From Ralstonia insidiosa (GTDB lineage: Bacteria > Pseudomonadota > Gammaproteobacteria > Burkholderiales > Burkholderiaceae): 64,000 bases of DNA. Below the pieces are notes generated by a model that was not told the origin of the DNA, did not search any database, and saw nothing but the letters and a program-made list of their open reading frames with translations. Below are positions 8,607 through 17,200 of the stretch, one piece after another (within the stretch, counting starts at the first letter, position 1; every line of letters starts with the position of its first letter). The position numbers and the translations under genes are program-made. Location of the stretch: the NCBI RefSeq assembly GCF_008801405.1, contig NZ_VZPV01000001.1, positions 1,612,001-1,676,000 of the forward strand, written 5' to 3'.

Positions 8607-8635
8607 ATTATAAGTGCATCAGGCGTTGGCGCCAA
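8607..8635 (-). promoter_or_regulatory. Sigma70 promoter of the riboswitch-exporter transcript
   Basis: On the minus strand, -35 TTGGCG (8635-8630), a 17-bp spacer and a perfect -10 TATAAT (8612-8607) lie just ahead of the riboswitch. The -35 element falls inside the last codons of guaD. Confidence 0.75.
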
Positions 8636-9953
8636 CCGCAAATTTGGCCGGCTCGCCTTGGATGTAAGTGGCGGATACCGCACGGTCTTCGCCCAGCAGC
8701 GCGAGCGAGAACAGCAGTTCTTCCAGCGTTTCCGAGCGTGCATTGCGGCGCGCCAGTAGCGGCGTGGCGGCCGGGTCCAGCACGATGAAGTCGGCTTCGG
8801 CGCCCGGCACGAAGCTGCCGATGCGGTCTTCCCAGCCCAGCGCCTCGGCGGCGCCGCGCGTGGCGAGGTAGAACATGCGCAACGCGGTCAGGTGATAGCC
8901 GCCCATGCGCGCAACCTTGTGCGCCGTGCCCATCGTGCGCAGCATCGAGAACGAGCTGCCGCCGCCCACGTCGGTGGCGAGCGTGAGCGCCAGGCGGTGC
9001 GCGTCGTTCTTGTGGAAGTTGTACAGGCCGCTGCCCAGGAACAGGTTGGACGTGGGGCAGTGCGCCACGGCCGCGCCGGATTCCGCCATGCGCTGGCGGT
9101 CGCTGTCGTCCAGCCAGATGGCGTGGCCGTAGAAGGCGCCCTTGCGCAGCAGGCCGTACTTGTCATACACGTCCAGGTAGCTGCGCGCGTTCGGGAACAG
9201 CTCGGCCACCCACTTCACTTCGTCCGGATTCTCGGCAACGTGGGTCTGGATGAAGACGTCCGGGTACTGCTTGGCCAGCTCGCCAGTGGCGGCCAGCTGT
9301 GCTTCGCTCGAAGTCGGTGCGAACCGCGGCGTGATGGCGTAGGCCAGGCGGTCCTTGCCGTGCCAGCGCGAGATCAGATCGGCCGAGTCGCGCGCGCCGG
9401 ATTCCGCCGTGTCCTGCAGGTATTCCGGGCAGTTGCGGTCCATCATCACCTTGCCGGTGATCAGGCGCATGCCGCGCTGCTGCGCTTGGCTGAACAGCGT
9501 CTCCGCCGAGCCGCGATGCACGGTGCTCCACACCATCGCGCTGGTGGTGCCGTTGCGGAGCAACTCATCGAGGAAGAACGAGGCGACGCCAGCGGCGTAC
9601 TGCTCGCTTTCGAAGCGGCGCTCTTCCGGGAAGGTGTACGTCTCCAGCCAGTGCAGCAGGCCCGGCGACGGCGACGCGATCATGTCCGTCTGCGGGAAGT
9701 GCACGTGCGTGTCGATAAAGCCCGGCACGATCAACTTGCCGCTGTAGTCGTGCAGTTGCGTGCCGGCGGGCAGGTTCTCGCGCAGCGCGGCGTAGTCGCC
9801 GGCTTGCACGACCTTGCCGCCCATGACCACGAGCAGGCCGTCTTCCCAATACTCATAGGCATCGCGCTCGCGATACTGCGGATCGTGCAGGAAATGCAGC
9901 ACGCGGCCGCGGTAGGCGTGAACGGTGTTGGAAGTCGGAGGCATCGTGGTCAT
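8619..9953 (-). CDS. guaD: Guanine deaminase
   Basis: This 444-residue amidohydrolase converts guanine to xanthine and ammonia, feeding XdhABC. Motifs include PGFIDTHVHFPQTD with the zinc-binding HxH, the HVAENPDEV block, HCPTSNLFLGSGL with the guanine-site Arg/Asn environment, and TDVGGGSSFSM with the catalytic Asp. Length and order match bacterial GuaD. The start MTTMPPTSN has a weak GAGACGA site; an internal ATG nine bases on is possible, and a longer upstream reading would overlap add. It is the last gene of the xdhABC-add-guaD run, 17 bp after add. The exporter promoter overlaps its 3' end. Confidence 0.93.
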   Translation of the reverse strand: MTTMPPTSNTVHAYRGRVLHFLHDPQYRERDAYEYWEDGLLVVMGGKVVQAGDYAALRENLPAGTQLHDYSGKLIVPGFIDTHVHFPQTDMIASPSPGLLHWLETYTFPEERRFESEQYAAGVASFFLDELLRNGTTSAMVWSTVHRGSAETLFSQAQQRGMRLITGKVMMDRNCPEYLQDTAESGARDSADLISRWHGKDRLAYAITPRFAPTSSEAQLAATGELAKQYPDVFIQTHVAENPDEVKWVAELFPNARSYLDVYDKYGLLRKGAFYGHAIWLDDSDRQRMAESGAAVAHCPTSNLFLGSGLYNFHKNDAHRLALTLATDVGGGSSFSMLRTMGTAHKVARMGGYHLTALRMFYLATRGAAEALGWEDRIGSFVPGAEADFIVLDPAATPLLARRNARSETLEELLFSLALLGEDRAVSATYIQGEPAKFAVGANA

Positions 9954-9970
9954 CGTCGTCTCGTGATGTT

Positions 9971-11008
9971 TTAGTGTGTGGCTTTCCAGTGGTCGTCGAC
10001 CTTGGCCAGCCACAGGGCTTTGTCCTGTTCGGGCAGGAAGGACGCCTCGAAGCTGTTGCGCGCAAGCGTGTGGGCATCGGCAGCGGACAGGTCGAGGGCG
10101 TTGAAGGTGGCGAGCCAGTTGGTGTTCATGTAGCCGCCAAAGTAGGCTGGGTCATCGGAGTGCAGGGTCACTGCGCAGCCGGCATCCAGCAGTTGCTTGA
10201 GCGAGTGATCGCGCAAGTCGGGGTAGACCTTCAGCTTTTCGTTCGACAGCGGGCAGACCGTCAGGGCGATGCGCTCGGCAGCCAGGCGCTTGACGAGCGC
10301 GGCGTCATCGATGGCGCGCACGCCGTGGTCGATGCGTTCCACGTTCAGGATGTCGAGCGCGTCGATCACGTATTGCGCCGGGCCTTCTTCACCGGCATGG
10401 GCCACCAAGCGCAGGCCCAGTTCCTTGCAGCGGGCGAACACGCGCGCGAACTTCTCCGGCGGGTTGCCGCGTTCCGACGAATCCAGCCCCACGCCGATGA
10501 TGCGGTTGGCCGGGTCCTGGATATAGGGCAGGGCGGCTTCGAGCGTGGCGAAGGCGTCTTCCTCGCTCAGGTGGCGCAGGAAGCAGAGGATCAGCAGGCT
10601 GGAGAACCCATGCTCGCGCTCGGCATCATCCAGCGCGCGGACGATGCCGTTGATCACCACGTGCATCGGCACGTTGCGCGCGGTGTGCGTTTGCGGGTCG
10701 AAGAAGATCTCGGCGTGGTGGACGTTGTCGGCCAGTGCGCGCGCCACATACGCGGCGGTCATGTCGTAGAAATCCTGCTCGGTGAGCAGCACGCTGGCGC
10801 CGGCGTAGTACAGGTCGAGAAACGATTGCAGATCGTCGAAGGCGTAGGCGGCGCGCACTTCTTCGACGGACGCATACGGCAGCTTGACGCCGTTGCGCTC
10901 GGCCAGCGCGAACATCAGTTCGGGTTCGAGCGAGCCTTCAATGTGGATGTGCAGTTCGGCTTTGGGGCTGGTAGCGATGCGTTCTGCAAGTGTGGGAGAG
11001 ATCGGCAT
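9971..11008 (-). CDS. add: Adenine deaminase (adenosine/adenine deaminase family)
   Basis: This 345-residue zinc hydrolase has the family motifs ELHIHIEGSLEPE (metal His pair), HAGEEGP with the catalytic Glu, IDHGVRA, CPLSNEKLKVY and HSDDPAYFGGY with the metal Asp. The DFYDMTAAYV and AEIFFDPQTHT segments resemble the branch shown in Pseudomonas and yeast (Aah1) to act on adenine rather than adenosine. Within a free-base catabolic operon, adenine to hypoxanthine makes sense, since XdhABC uses hypoxanthine. Many annotations would call it adenosine deaminase. The gene begins two bases after xdhC. Confidence 0.85.
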   Translation of the reverse strand: MPISPTLAERIATSPKAELHIHIEGSLEPELMFALAERNGVKLPYASVEEVRAAYAFDDLQSFLDLYYAGASVLLTEQDFYDMTAAYVARALADNVHHAEIFFDPQTHTARNVPMHVVINGIVRALDDAEREHGFSSLLILCFLRHLSEEDAFATLEAALPYIQDPANRIIGVGLDSSERGNPPEKFARVFARCKELGLRLVAHAGEEGPAQYVIDALDILNVERIDHGVRAIDDAALVKRLAAERIALTVCPLSNEKLKVYPDLRDHSLKQLLDAGCAVTLHSDDPAYFGGYMNTNWLATFNALDLSAADAHTLARNSFEASFLPEQDKALWLAKVDDHWKATH

Positions 11009-11010
11009 GA

Positions 11011-12054
11011 TCAGGCGGATGTGGGGACACGGTAAGGAACCGCCGCGCCGCTGCTAGCGCTGGTGAGCGCATGTTGTTGCAGCTCTCGCACCTGCAGCAG
11101 TTGCGCGACGACGGATACCGCAATGATATCCGGCGCCTTGTCCACAATGCCCGCCACACCAATCGGGCACACCATTTCCGGCAGACGTGCCGGGTCCACA
11201 CCGTGCTCCACCATGCGGTGTTCGAAACGCGCGCGCTTGGTCTTGGAGCCGATCAGGCCAAAGTAGGCAAAGTCCGTGCGCCGCATGATGCGTTCGCACA
11301 GCGCGAGGTCCAACGCATGGTTGTGCGTCATGACCAGGAAGTAGCTACCGGCGGGCGCGTGGTCGATCACGGCTTCCGGCGTATCGGTGGATTCGATGAC
11401 GACGTTCGGCGGCACTTCGGTGGGAAACGGGAACATCGCATCGCGTTCGTCCACCCACGTCACGCGGCAGGGCAGGTGAGCCAGCGCACGCACGATGGCG
11501 TGGCCGACATGGCCCGCGCCGCACAGCACGATCGACATGTCGGGCGGCAGCACAGTTTGTGTGAAACCGCTGGCATCGAGCGCAACGCCAGCTGCGGCTG
11601 CATCGCCAATGCTCGCTTCGACCGGTGTGGTCGGATCGATAGAAACAAAGCGGCGCAGACTGCGACGCTGGCGCATGGCGTCATCGGCCAGGGCGATCCA
11701 GTCCACATCGCGCGCATCGAGTCGTTCGAGCGCCAGGCGCACTACGCCGCCGCAGCACTGGCCCAATGCTGGGCCGAGCGGGATGCGGACGAACTGGCGG
11801 CGTGCGTCGCCACTGGCTTCGGGCGCGCTCATCATCGCCTGGGCGATTTCCATCGCACGCCACTCGAGATGGCCGCCGCCGATGGTGCCGAAGAAGCCAT
11901 CGGTGCACACCAGCATGAGTGTGCCGGGCTCACGCGGGGCGGAGCCCAGCACCTCCGTCACCGTGACCAGCACGCACGGCTGCCCGGCTTGCACAGTGGC
12001 AAGCACGTCGGCGAAGCGGAACGGGCGCAGTTGCGTGTGGTCCATGGCGGTCAT
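11011..12054 (-). CDS. xdhC: Xanthine dehydrogenase accessory protein XdhC
   Basis: XdhC binds the molybdenum cofactor, promotes its sulfuration and delivers it to XdhB; it is not part of the mature enzyme. The 347-residue protein shows the N-terminal XdhC/CoxI domain (VTVTEVLGSAPREPGT, GTIGGGHLEW) and a C-terminal Rossmann-type domain (SIVLCGAGHVGHAIVRAL, DERDAMFPFP, FGLIGSKTKRARF). The first ATG is preferred because GGGAGA lies about ten bases upstream. It sits between xdhB and add with very short gaps, the usual order for this operon. Confidence 0.93.
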   Translation of the reverse strand: MTAMDHTQLRPFRFADVLATVQAGQPCVLVTVTEVLGSAPREPGTLMLVCTDGFFGTIGGGHLEWRAMEIAQAMMSAPEASGDARRQFVRIPLGPALGQCCGGVVRLALERLDARDVDWIALADDAMRQRRSLRRFVSIDPTTPVEASIGDAAAAGVALDASGFTQTVLPPDMSIVLCGAGHVGHAIVRALAHLPCRVTWVDERDAMFPFPTEVPPNVVIESTDTPEAVIDHAPAGSYFLVMTHNHALDLALCERIMRRTDFAYFGLIGSKTKRARFEHRMVEHGVDPARLPEMVCPIGVAGIVDKAPDIIAVSVVAQLLQVRELQQHALTSASSGAAVPYRVPTSA

Positions 12055-12071
12055 GATGGCGGTCTCCCTGC

Positions 12072-14438
12072 TCAGGCGGACAGCGGGGCGCTGCGGATGG
12101 CGTCGACGGCCTTGAGGATTTCTTCGCTGGTGGCGGGCGCGTTCAATGGCGGGTTGGTGCGGCCATCGCCCACGGCGGCCACTGCATCGCGAATGGCGAA
12201 GAACACCGAGAACGGCAGCAGCAGCGGCGGCTCACCCAGCGCCTTGGAGCGGTGGATGCTGTCTTCCACGTTGGCGTTGTTGAACAGGCGCACGCGGAAG
12301 TCCGGCGGGCAGTCGTTGACCGTCGGGATCTTGTAGGTGGACGGCGCGTGCGTCATCAGCTTGCCGCTCTTGTTCCACCACAATTCTTCCGTGGTCAGCC
12401 AGCCCATGCCCTGGATGAACGCGCCTTCCACCTGGCCGATGTCGATGGCCGGGTTGATCGAGCGGCCCGCATCGTGCAGCACGTCGGCACGCAGCAGGCG
12501 CCATTCACCCGTGAGCGTATCGACCACCACTTCCGACACCGCTGCGCCATAGGCGAAGTAGTAGAACGGCCGGCCGTTCAGCTTGGATTGGTCCCAGTGC
12601 AGCTTGGGCGTGGCGTAGAACCCGTCCGACCACAATTGCACGCGGGCCACATAGGCTTTGTTGATCAGTTCGTTGAACGGTACGCGGCGTGCACCGATCT
12701 CCAGCTGATCGCCCACGATGGCTACGGTCTCGACAGGCACTTCGTAGTGTTCTGCGGCAAATGCGATCAGGCGCGCTCGGATCTGGCGTGCGGCGTCTTG
12801 CGCGGCCTTGCCGTTCAGGTCGCTGCCGGTCGACGCAGCCGTGGCAGAGGTGTTGGCCACCTTGCTGGTGTCCGTGGCTGTGACGCGGATGCGGGTGAAG
12901 GCCACGCCCAGTTCGTGCGCGACCACCTGCGCGACCTTCGTGTTCAGGCCCTGGCCCATTTCGGTGCCACCGTGGTTCACGAGGATCGAGCCGTCGTTGT
13001 ACACGTGCACGAGCGCGCCGGCCTGGTTGAAGTGCTTGACATTGAACGAGATGCCGAACTTCACCGGCGTGAGTGCCAGGCCGCGCTTGAGCACGGGGCT
13101 GGTCGCGTTGAATGCGCGGATGGCCTCGCGACGGGCGCGGTAGTCGGACGTCGCCTCTAGCTCATCCAGCAGTTCGTGGATGACGTTGTCTTCCACCGTC
13201 TGGCCGTACGGCGTGACGTTGTTCTTGTCCTTGCCGTACAGATTGGCACGTCGCACGTCGAGCGCATCCTTGCCGACGGTGCGCGCGATGTTGTCCATGA
13301 TGTATTCGATGGCAAACGCGCCCTGCGGGCCGCCGAAGCCGCGGAACGCGGTGTTCGACTGCGTATTCGTGCGCGCGCAGAAGCCATCGATTTCCACTTC
13401 GGGCAGCCAGTAGGCGTTGTCGAAGTGGCAGATGGCGCGCGTCATCACCGGGCCGGACAGGTCGGCCGAGAAACCGGCGCGCGAGGTCATGTCGACCTTC
13501 ACACCTTGCAGGCGGCCATCGTCGTCATAGCCGGCTTCGTAGGCGAAGCGGAAATCGTGACGCTTGCCGGTGATCATCATGTCGTCGTCACGGTCCGGAC
13601 GCAGCTTGACCGGGCAGGCGAGCTTCCATGCCGCCAACGAAGCGCAGCAGGCAAACAGGCCCGACTGCGATTCCTTGCCGCCGAAGCCACCGCCCATGCG
13701 GCGGCATTCCACCAGCACCTGGTTGGCGTGCCAGCCCAGCATGTGCGAGACCATGTGTTGCATCTCGGTCGGGTGCTGCGTCGAGCACCACACGTGCATG
13801 CCGTTGTCTTCCTTCGGCACGGCGTACGAGATCTGGCTTTCCAGGTAGAACTGTTCCTGACCGCCCAGCGACATCTGGCCGGCTTCCGAATGCGGAGCCG
13901 CCGCAATGCGCTCAGCCGGCTCACCACGCTTAAGGTGCATCGGCGGCAGCACGGATTTGCCGGCGGCGCGTGCGTCTTCAGGCGTGAGCAGCGGGGGTAG
14001 CACTTCGTATTCGATATCGCCCAGGCGTGCGGCACGGCGTGCCGCATCGTGCGACGTCGCCACCACGATGAACATCGGCTGGCCGATGAAGTGCACCGTG
14101 TCGGTGGCCAGGATCGGATCGTCATGGATGATCGGGCCGCAGTCGTTCGTGCCCGGAATGTCGGCCGAAGTGAACACGGCCACCACGCCAGGCGCCGCGC
14201 GCACGCGGTCCAGGCCCATGCTGACGATGCGCGCATGCGCTTGCGTGCTCATGCCGAGTGCGGCGTGCAGCGTGCCGGCCAACTCGGGAATATCGTCGGT
14301 ATAGGTGGCGGTGCCAGCAACGTGCAGGTGCGCCGATTCATGCGGGCGCGAGATGCCGACCACAGCACCGCGCTGGTCTGGAATGGCCGCTGCAATATCG
14401 GCTTCTGCGAGCAGGAAGGCCTCGGTTTGCTTGTTCAT
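12072..14438 (-). CDS. xdhB: Xanthine dehydrogenase molybdopterin-binding subunit
   Basis: This 788-residue large subunit carries the molybdenum cofactor and oxidises hypoxanthine and xanthine to urate. Recognisable elements are GQEQFYLESQ (substrate-pocket Glu), RRMGGGFGGKES, the FRGFGGPQG block with the substrate Arg, and ALGEPPLLLPF near the C terminus with the catalytic Glu. Length matches Rhodobacter-type XdhB. The gene follows xdhA by 23 bp and precedes xdhC by 17 bp. No missing active-site residue was noticed. Confidence 0.95.
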   Translation of the reverse strand: MNKQTEAFLLAEADIAAAIPDQRGAVVGISRPHESAHLHVAGTATYTDDIPELAGTLHAALGMSTQAHARIVSMGLDRVRAAPGVVAVFTSADIPGTNDCGPIIHDDPILATDTVHFIGQPMFIVVATSHDAARRAARLGDIEYEVLPPLLTPEDARAAGKSVLPPMHLKRGEPAERIAAAPHSEAGQMSLGGQEQFYLESQISYAVPKEDNGMHVWCSTQHPTEMQHMVSHMLGWHANQVLVECRRMGGGFGGKESQSGLFACCASLAAWKLACPVKLRPDRDDDMMITGKRHDFRFAYEAGYDDDGRLQGVKVDMTSRAGFSADLSGPVMTRAICHFDNAYWLPEVEIDGFCARTNTQSNTAFRGFGGPQGAFAIEYIMDNIARTVGKDALDVRRANLYGKDKNNVTPYGQTVEDNVIHELLDELEATSDYRARREAIRAFNATSPVLKRGLALTPVKFGISFNVKHFNQAGALVHVYNDGSILVNHGGTEMGQGLNTKVAQVVAHELGVAFTRIRVTATDTSKVANTSATAASTGSDLNGKAAQDAARQIRARLIAFAAEHYEVPVETVAIVGDQLEIGARRVPFNELINKAYVARVQLWSDGFYATPKLHWDQSKLNGRPFYYFAYGAAVSEVVVDTLTGEWRLLRADVLHDAGRSINPAIDIGQVEGAFIQGMGWLTTEELWWNKSGKLMTHAPSTYKIPTVNDCPPDFRVRLFNNANVEDSIHRSKALGEPPLLLPFSVFFAIRDAVAAVGDGRTNPPLNAPATSEEILKAVDAIRSAPLSA

Positions 14439-14461
14439 ACGATGTCTCTTTGCAGTCGGAC

Positions 14462-15988
14462 TTAGTTGACGCTACCTGCAGCGGTGAGGGTATTCAGTTC
14501 GACCGCGCGCACATTGATCTGTTCGGGCGTGAGCGGCGCGTCGGTGCGGGTTTCCAGCCAGAAGCGGTACACCGTGTTGGCCGCCGATACGCGGCGGTAG
14601 TTGTCGGTGGCGCGCATGTCGGTCAGCGGCGTGTAGTCGCGCGACATGGCTGCCATGGCAGCACGCACCGTTGCTTCGTTCCACGGCTGGCCGGTGATGG
14701 CGGCTTCGGTTTCGGTGGCGCGCTTGGACGTTGCCGCCATGCCGCCGTACGCGATGCGTGCGCTGCGCACAATGTCGCCGTCCAGCTCGATGGCGAGGGC
14801 CGCGCACACGGCCGAGATGTCTTCGTCAAAGCGCTTGGACAGCTTGTATGTGCGGAAGCGCATGGCGTCGCGACCTTCGCGCACCGGAATGCGCAGGCCA
14901 GCCACGAACTCGCCTTCTTCCATCGCGTTCTTCTGGTAGGCGAGGTAGAGGTCTTCGAGCGGCAGTTCGCGGCGGATTTCACCACGCTGCAGCACGACGC
15001 GCGTGCCGATGGCGATGAGTGCGGGTGCCGAGTCGCCGATCGGCGAGCCATTGGCGATGTTGCCGCCCAGCGTGCCGGCGTTGCGGATCGGCAGCGAGGC
15101 GAAGCGCTTCCACAGCTCGGTCAGCTCGGGGTAGTCCTCAGCGAGGAATTCGTAGGCGGTTTCCAGCGAGACAGCGGCGCCGATCTCGATCCAGCCGTCG
15201 CGCTTCTCCAGCGCATACAGGTCGGCCACCTGACCGATGTAGAGGATGTCGCCCAACTCGCGGAACTGCTTGGTCACCCACAGGCCCACGTCGGTGCTGC
15301 CGGCCAGGATGCGGATGTTCGGGTGCGCAGCCTTGATGGCGGCGAAAGCCGAGGCGGTGCGCGGTGCGTAGAAGCGCGGCGCATTCTCGGTGCCGACAGG
15401 TGCGTAGCTGAAGGTGTCCTTGCGCTGCAGGTTGCGCAGCGTTTCTGCCAATTGCGTGCGGTCAATGCCGGCCGGCGAGGGCAGTTCGAACATGCGTTCG
15501 CCCGCGTCGATGATGGGGCGATAGCCGGTGCAACGGCACAGGTTGCCGGTGAGCGAATCGCAGATGGCCTGGCGCGACGGGATCGGCGCGTTGTTGCCGG
15601 TGTTCTCGTACAGCGCGTAGAGCGACATCACGAAGCCCGGCGTGCAGAAGCCGCACTGCGAACCGTGGCACTCCACCATGGCCTCTTGCACCGGGTGCAG
15701 GGTGCCATCCTTGCCGCGCACGTCTTCCACGGTAAACAGCGCTTTGCCGTCCAGCGTGGGCAGGAACTGGATGCACGCGTTGACAGCCTTCAGGCCAACG
15801 CTGCCGTCTTCCTGCAGCTCACCTAGCACCACGGTACATGCACCGCAATCGCCCTCAGCACACCCTTCCTTGGTGCCTGTGCAGTGTGCGTCTTCACGCA
15901 GGTATTGAAGCACCGTCCGGGTGATCGGGGCATCCGTGACGGTGCGCACCTGGCCGCGGTGAAAGAAGCGGATGGGCTGAGTCTCCAT
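14462..15988 (-). CDS. xdhA: Xanthine dehydrogenase iron-sulfur/FAD subunit
   Basis: The 508-residue small subunit passes electrons from the molybdenum centre to NAD. The N-terminal domain binds a plant-ferredoxin-type 2Fe-2S cluster (GCAEGDCGACTVVLGE). The next domain binds the second cluster (SQCGFCTPGFVMS and GNLCRCTGYRPI). After residue 170 comes a FAD-binding domain (ILAGSTDVGLWV, AGTLGGNIANGSPIGD). METQPIRFFHRGQ is the only reasonable start. It heads the xdhABC-add-guaD run and is divergent from a LysR regulator 225 bp away. Confidence 0.95.
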   Translation of the reverse strand: METQPIRFFHRGQVRTVTDAPITRTVLQYLREDAHCTGTKEGCAEGDCGACTVVLGELQEDGSVGLKAVNACIQFLPTLDGKALFTVEDVRGKDGTLHPVQEAMVECHGSQCGFCTPGFVMSLYALYENTGNNAPIPSRQAICDSLTGNLCRCTGYRPIIDAGERMFELPSPAGIDRTQLAETLRNLQRKDTFSYAPVGTENAPRFYAPRTASAFAAIKAAHPNIRILAGSTDVGLWVTKQFRELGDILYIGQVADLYALEKRDGWIEIGAAVSLETAYEFLAEDYPELTELWKRFASLPIRNAGTLGGNIANGSPIGDSAPALIAIGTRVVLQRGEIRRELPLEDLYLAYQKNAMEEGEFVAGLRIPVREGRDAMRFRTYKLSKRFDEDISAVCAALAIELDGDIVRSARIAYGGMAATSKRATETEAAITGQPWNEATVRAAMAAMSRDYTPLTDMRATDNYRRVSAANTVYRFWLETRTDAPLTPEQINVRAVELNTLTAAGSVN

Positions 15989-16123
15989 GGGGTTTTACGC
16001 CTGTTTGTGTGTGTATCGGAACCATAGCACCGGGCTAGGAATGCAATATTTGGCCCATGTGATAACCCGCATCGGAAAGCCAAAATCCGGGGTATACCCG
16101 CCGGTAGCGGTCTGGCGGCGCGA

Positions 16124-16140
16124 TGTACAAGTGACATACA
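16124..16140. promoter_or_regulatory. Candidate LysR box between xdhA and lysR
   Basis: TGTA (16124-16127) and TACA (16137-16140) form a dyad with nine bases between, giving the T-N11-A arrangement of LysR-type sites. It lies 74 bp before the LysR start. A second perfect palindrome, GGGTATACCC, is at 16090-16099. Either could serve the regulator; the choice is inference. Confidence 0.35.
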
Positions 16141-16213
16141 CTGACAACGTCCCCCTCGCACGTTCTATAGACGGTACGGCGCTGCCACCCCCGCCACCCA
16201 TTTTCGCCTCCAG

Positions 16214-17158
16214 ATGCACGGCAAAGATCACCTCGATACCTACCTCCTGCGCGTGCTGTACACGCTGCTCACCGAGCAGAGCGTGACGCGTACGGCCGTC
16301 AAGCTTGGCCAGTCGCAACCGGCCATCAGCAACACGCTCAAGCGCCTGCGAGAGATCACGGGCGACGCCATCCTCGTGCGTGGCAAGAACGGCATGGTGC
16401 CGACCGAGCGCGGCCACGATCTGCTGGCCCTGGCCCAGCAAAGCCTGGAGGCCATGGAGCGTATTGCCCGCCCGTCGCAGGAGTTCGATCCGGCCAATAC
16501 CACGCGCACCTTTCACCTGGGCGCGCCCGATTATCTGGACGCCTTCTTCCTGCCCAATATCGTCGAGCGCCTGCGCAAGCAAGCACCGCAAGCCAAGCTG
16601 GTGGTGCATCCGCTCAATGCCGGGGTTGATTACCTGGCAGCGCTCGAGCAGGGCGGCATGGATCTGGTGATCGGCAACTGGCTCTCCCCGCCGGAACATC
16701 TGCATATTTCGCCGCTGTTCGACGACGAAGTCGTCTGCATGCTGGGTGCCCAGCACCCGTTGGCGCGCAAGGGTATCTCGCTCAAGCATTACGTGGAGAT
16801 GCCGCACCTGGCCCCCGCGCCGTATGCGGTCATGCAGCGCAGCATGATCGATCAGGCACTTGCAGAGCAAGGGCTCAAGCGCCAGATTCAGGTGTCGCTG
16901 CCGTACTTCGGGCTGGTGCCGTATGTGCTGATGCGCACGGATCTCGTCTTCACGACCGGCCGCCAGTTTGCCGCGCACTGTGCGCAGTACCTGCCGATCC
17001 GCATCCTGCCGACGCCGATGGCGTTCCCGAAGATGCGCTTCTACCAGCTCTGGCACGAGCGCAGCCATGCCGCGCCCGATGTGATGTGGCTGCGCCGGAT
17101 GATCGGCGAGGTGGCAGCAGAACTGCCGCAGCATCCGCAATTGGAAACGGCAGCCTGA
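16214..17158 (+). CDS. LysR family transcriptional regulator
   Basis: The 314-residue protein has an N-terminal winged helix (residues 5-65, with TYLLRVLYTLLTEQSVTRTA and GQSQPAISNTLKRLR) and a C-terminal periplasmic-binding-like effector domain from about residue 90 (FHLGAPDYLDAFFLPNI). Divergence from xdhA suggests it controls the xanthine dehydrogenase operon, though the effector is unknown; a purine is a reasonable guess. A Shine-Dalgarno sequence is hardly visible before the ATG. It is convergent with the tungstate-type binding protein gene, 42 bp from stop to stop. Confidence 0.88.
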   Translation: MHGKDHLDTYLLRVLYTLLTEQSVTRTAVKLGQSQPAISNTLKRLREITGDAILVRGKNGMVPTERGHDLLALAQQSLEAMERIARPSQEFDPANTTRTFHLGAPDYLDAFFLPNIVERLRKQAPQAKLVVHPLNAGVDYLAALEQGGMDLVIGNWLSPPEHLHISPLFDDEVVCMLGAQHPLARKGISLKHYVEMPHLAPAPYAVMQRSMIDQALAEQGLKRQIQVSLPYFGLVPYVLMRTDLVFTTGRQFAAHCAQYLPIRILPTPMAFPKMRFYQLWHERSHAAPDVMWLRRMIGEVAAELPQHPQLETAA

Positions 17159-17200
17159 GCTGCCGTCCTGTTTCAGCAAGAAACGCCGCACGCAGCGGGA

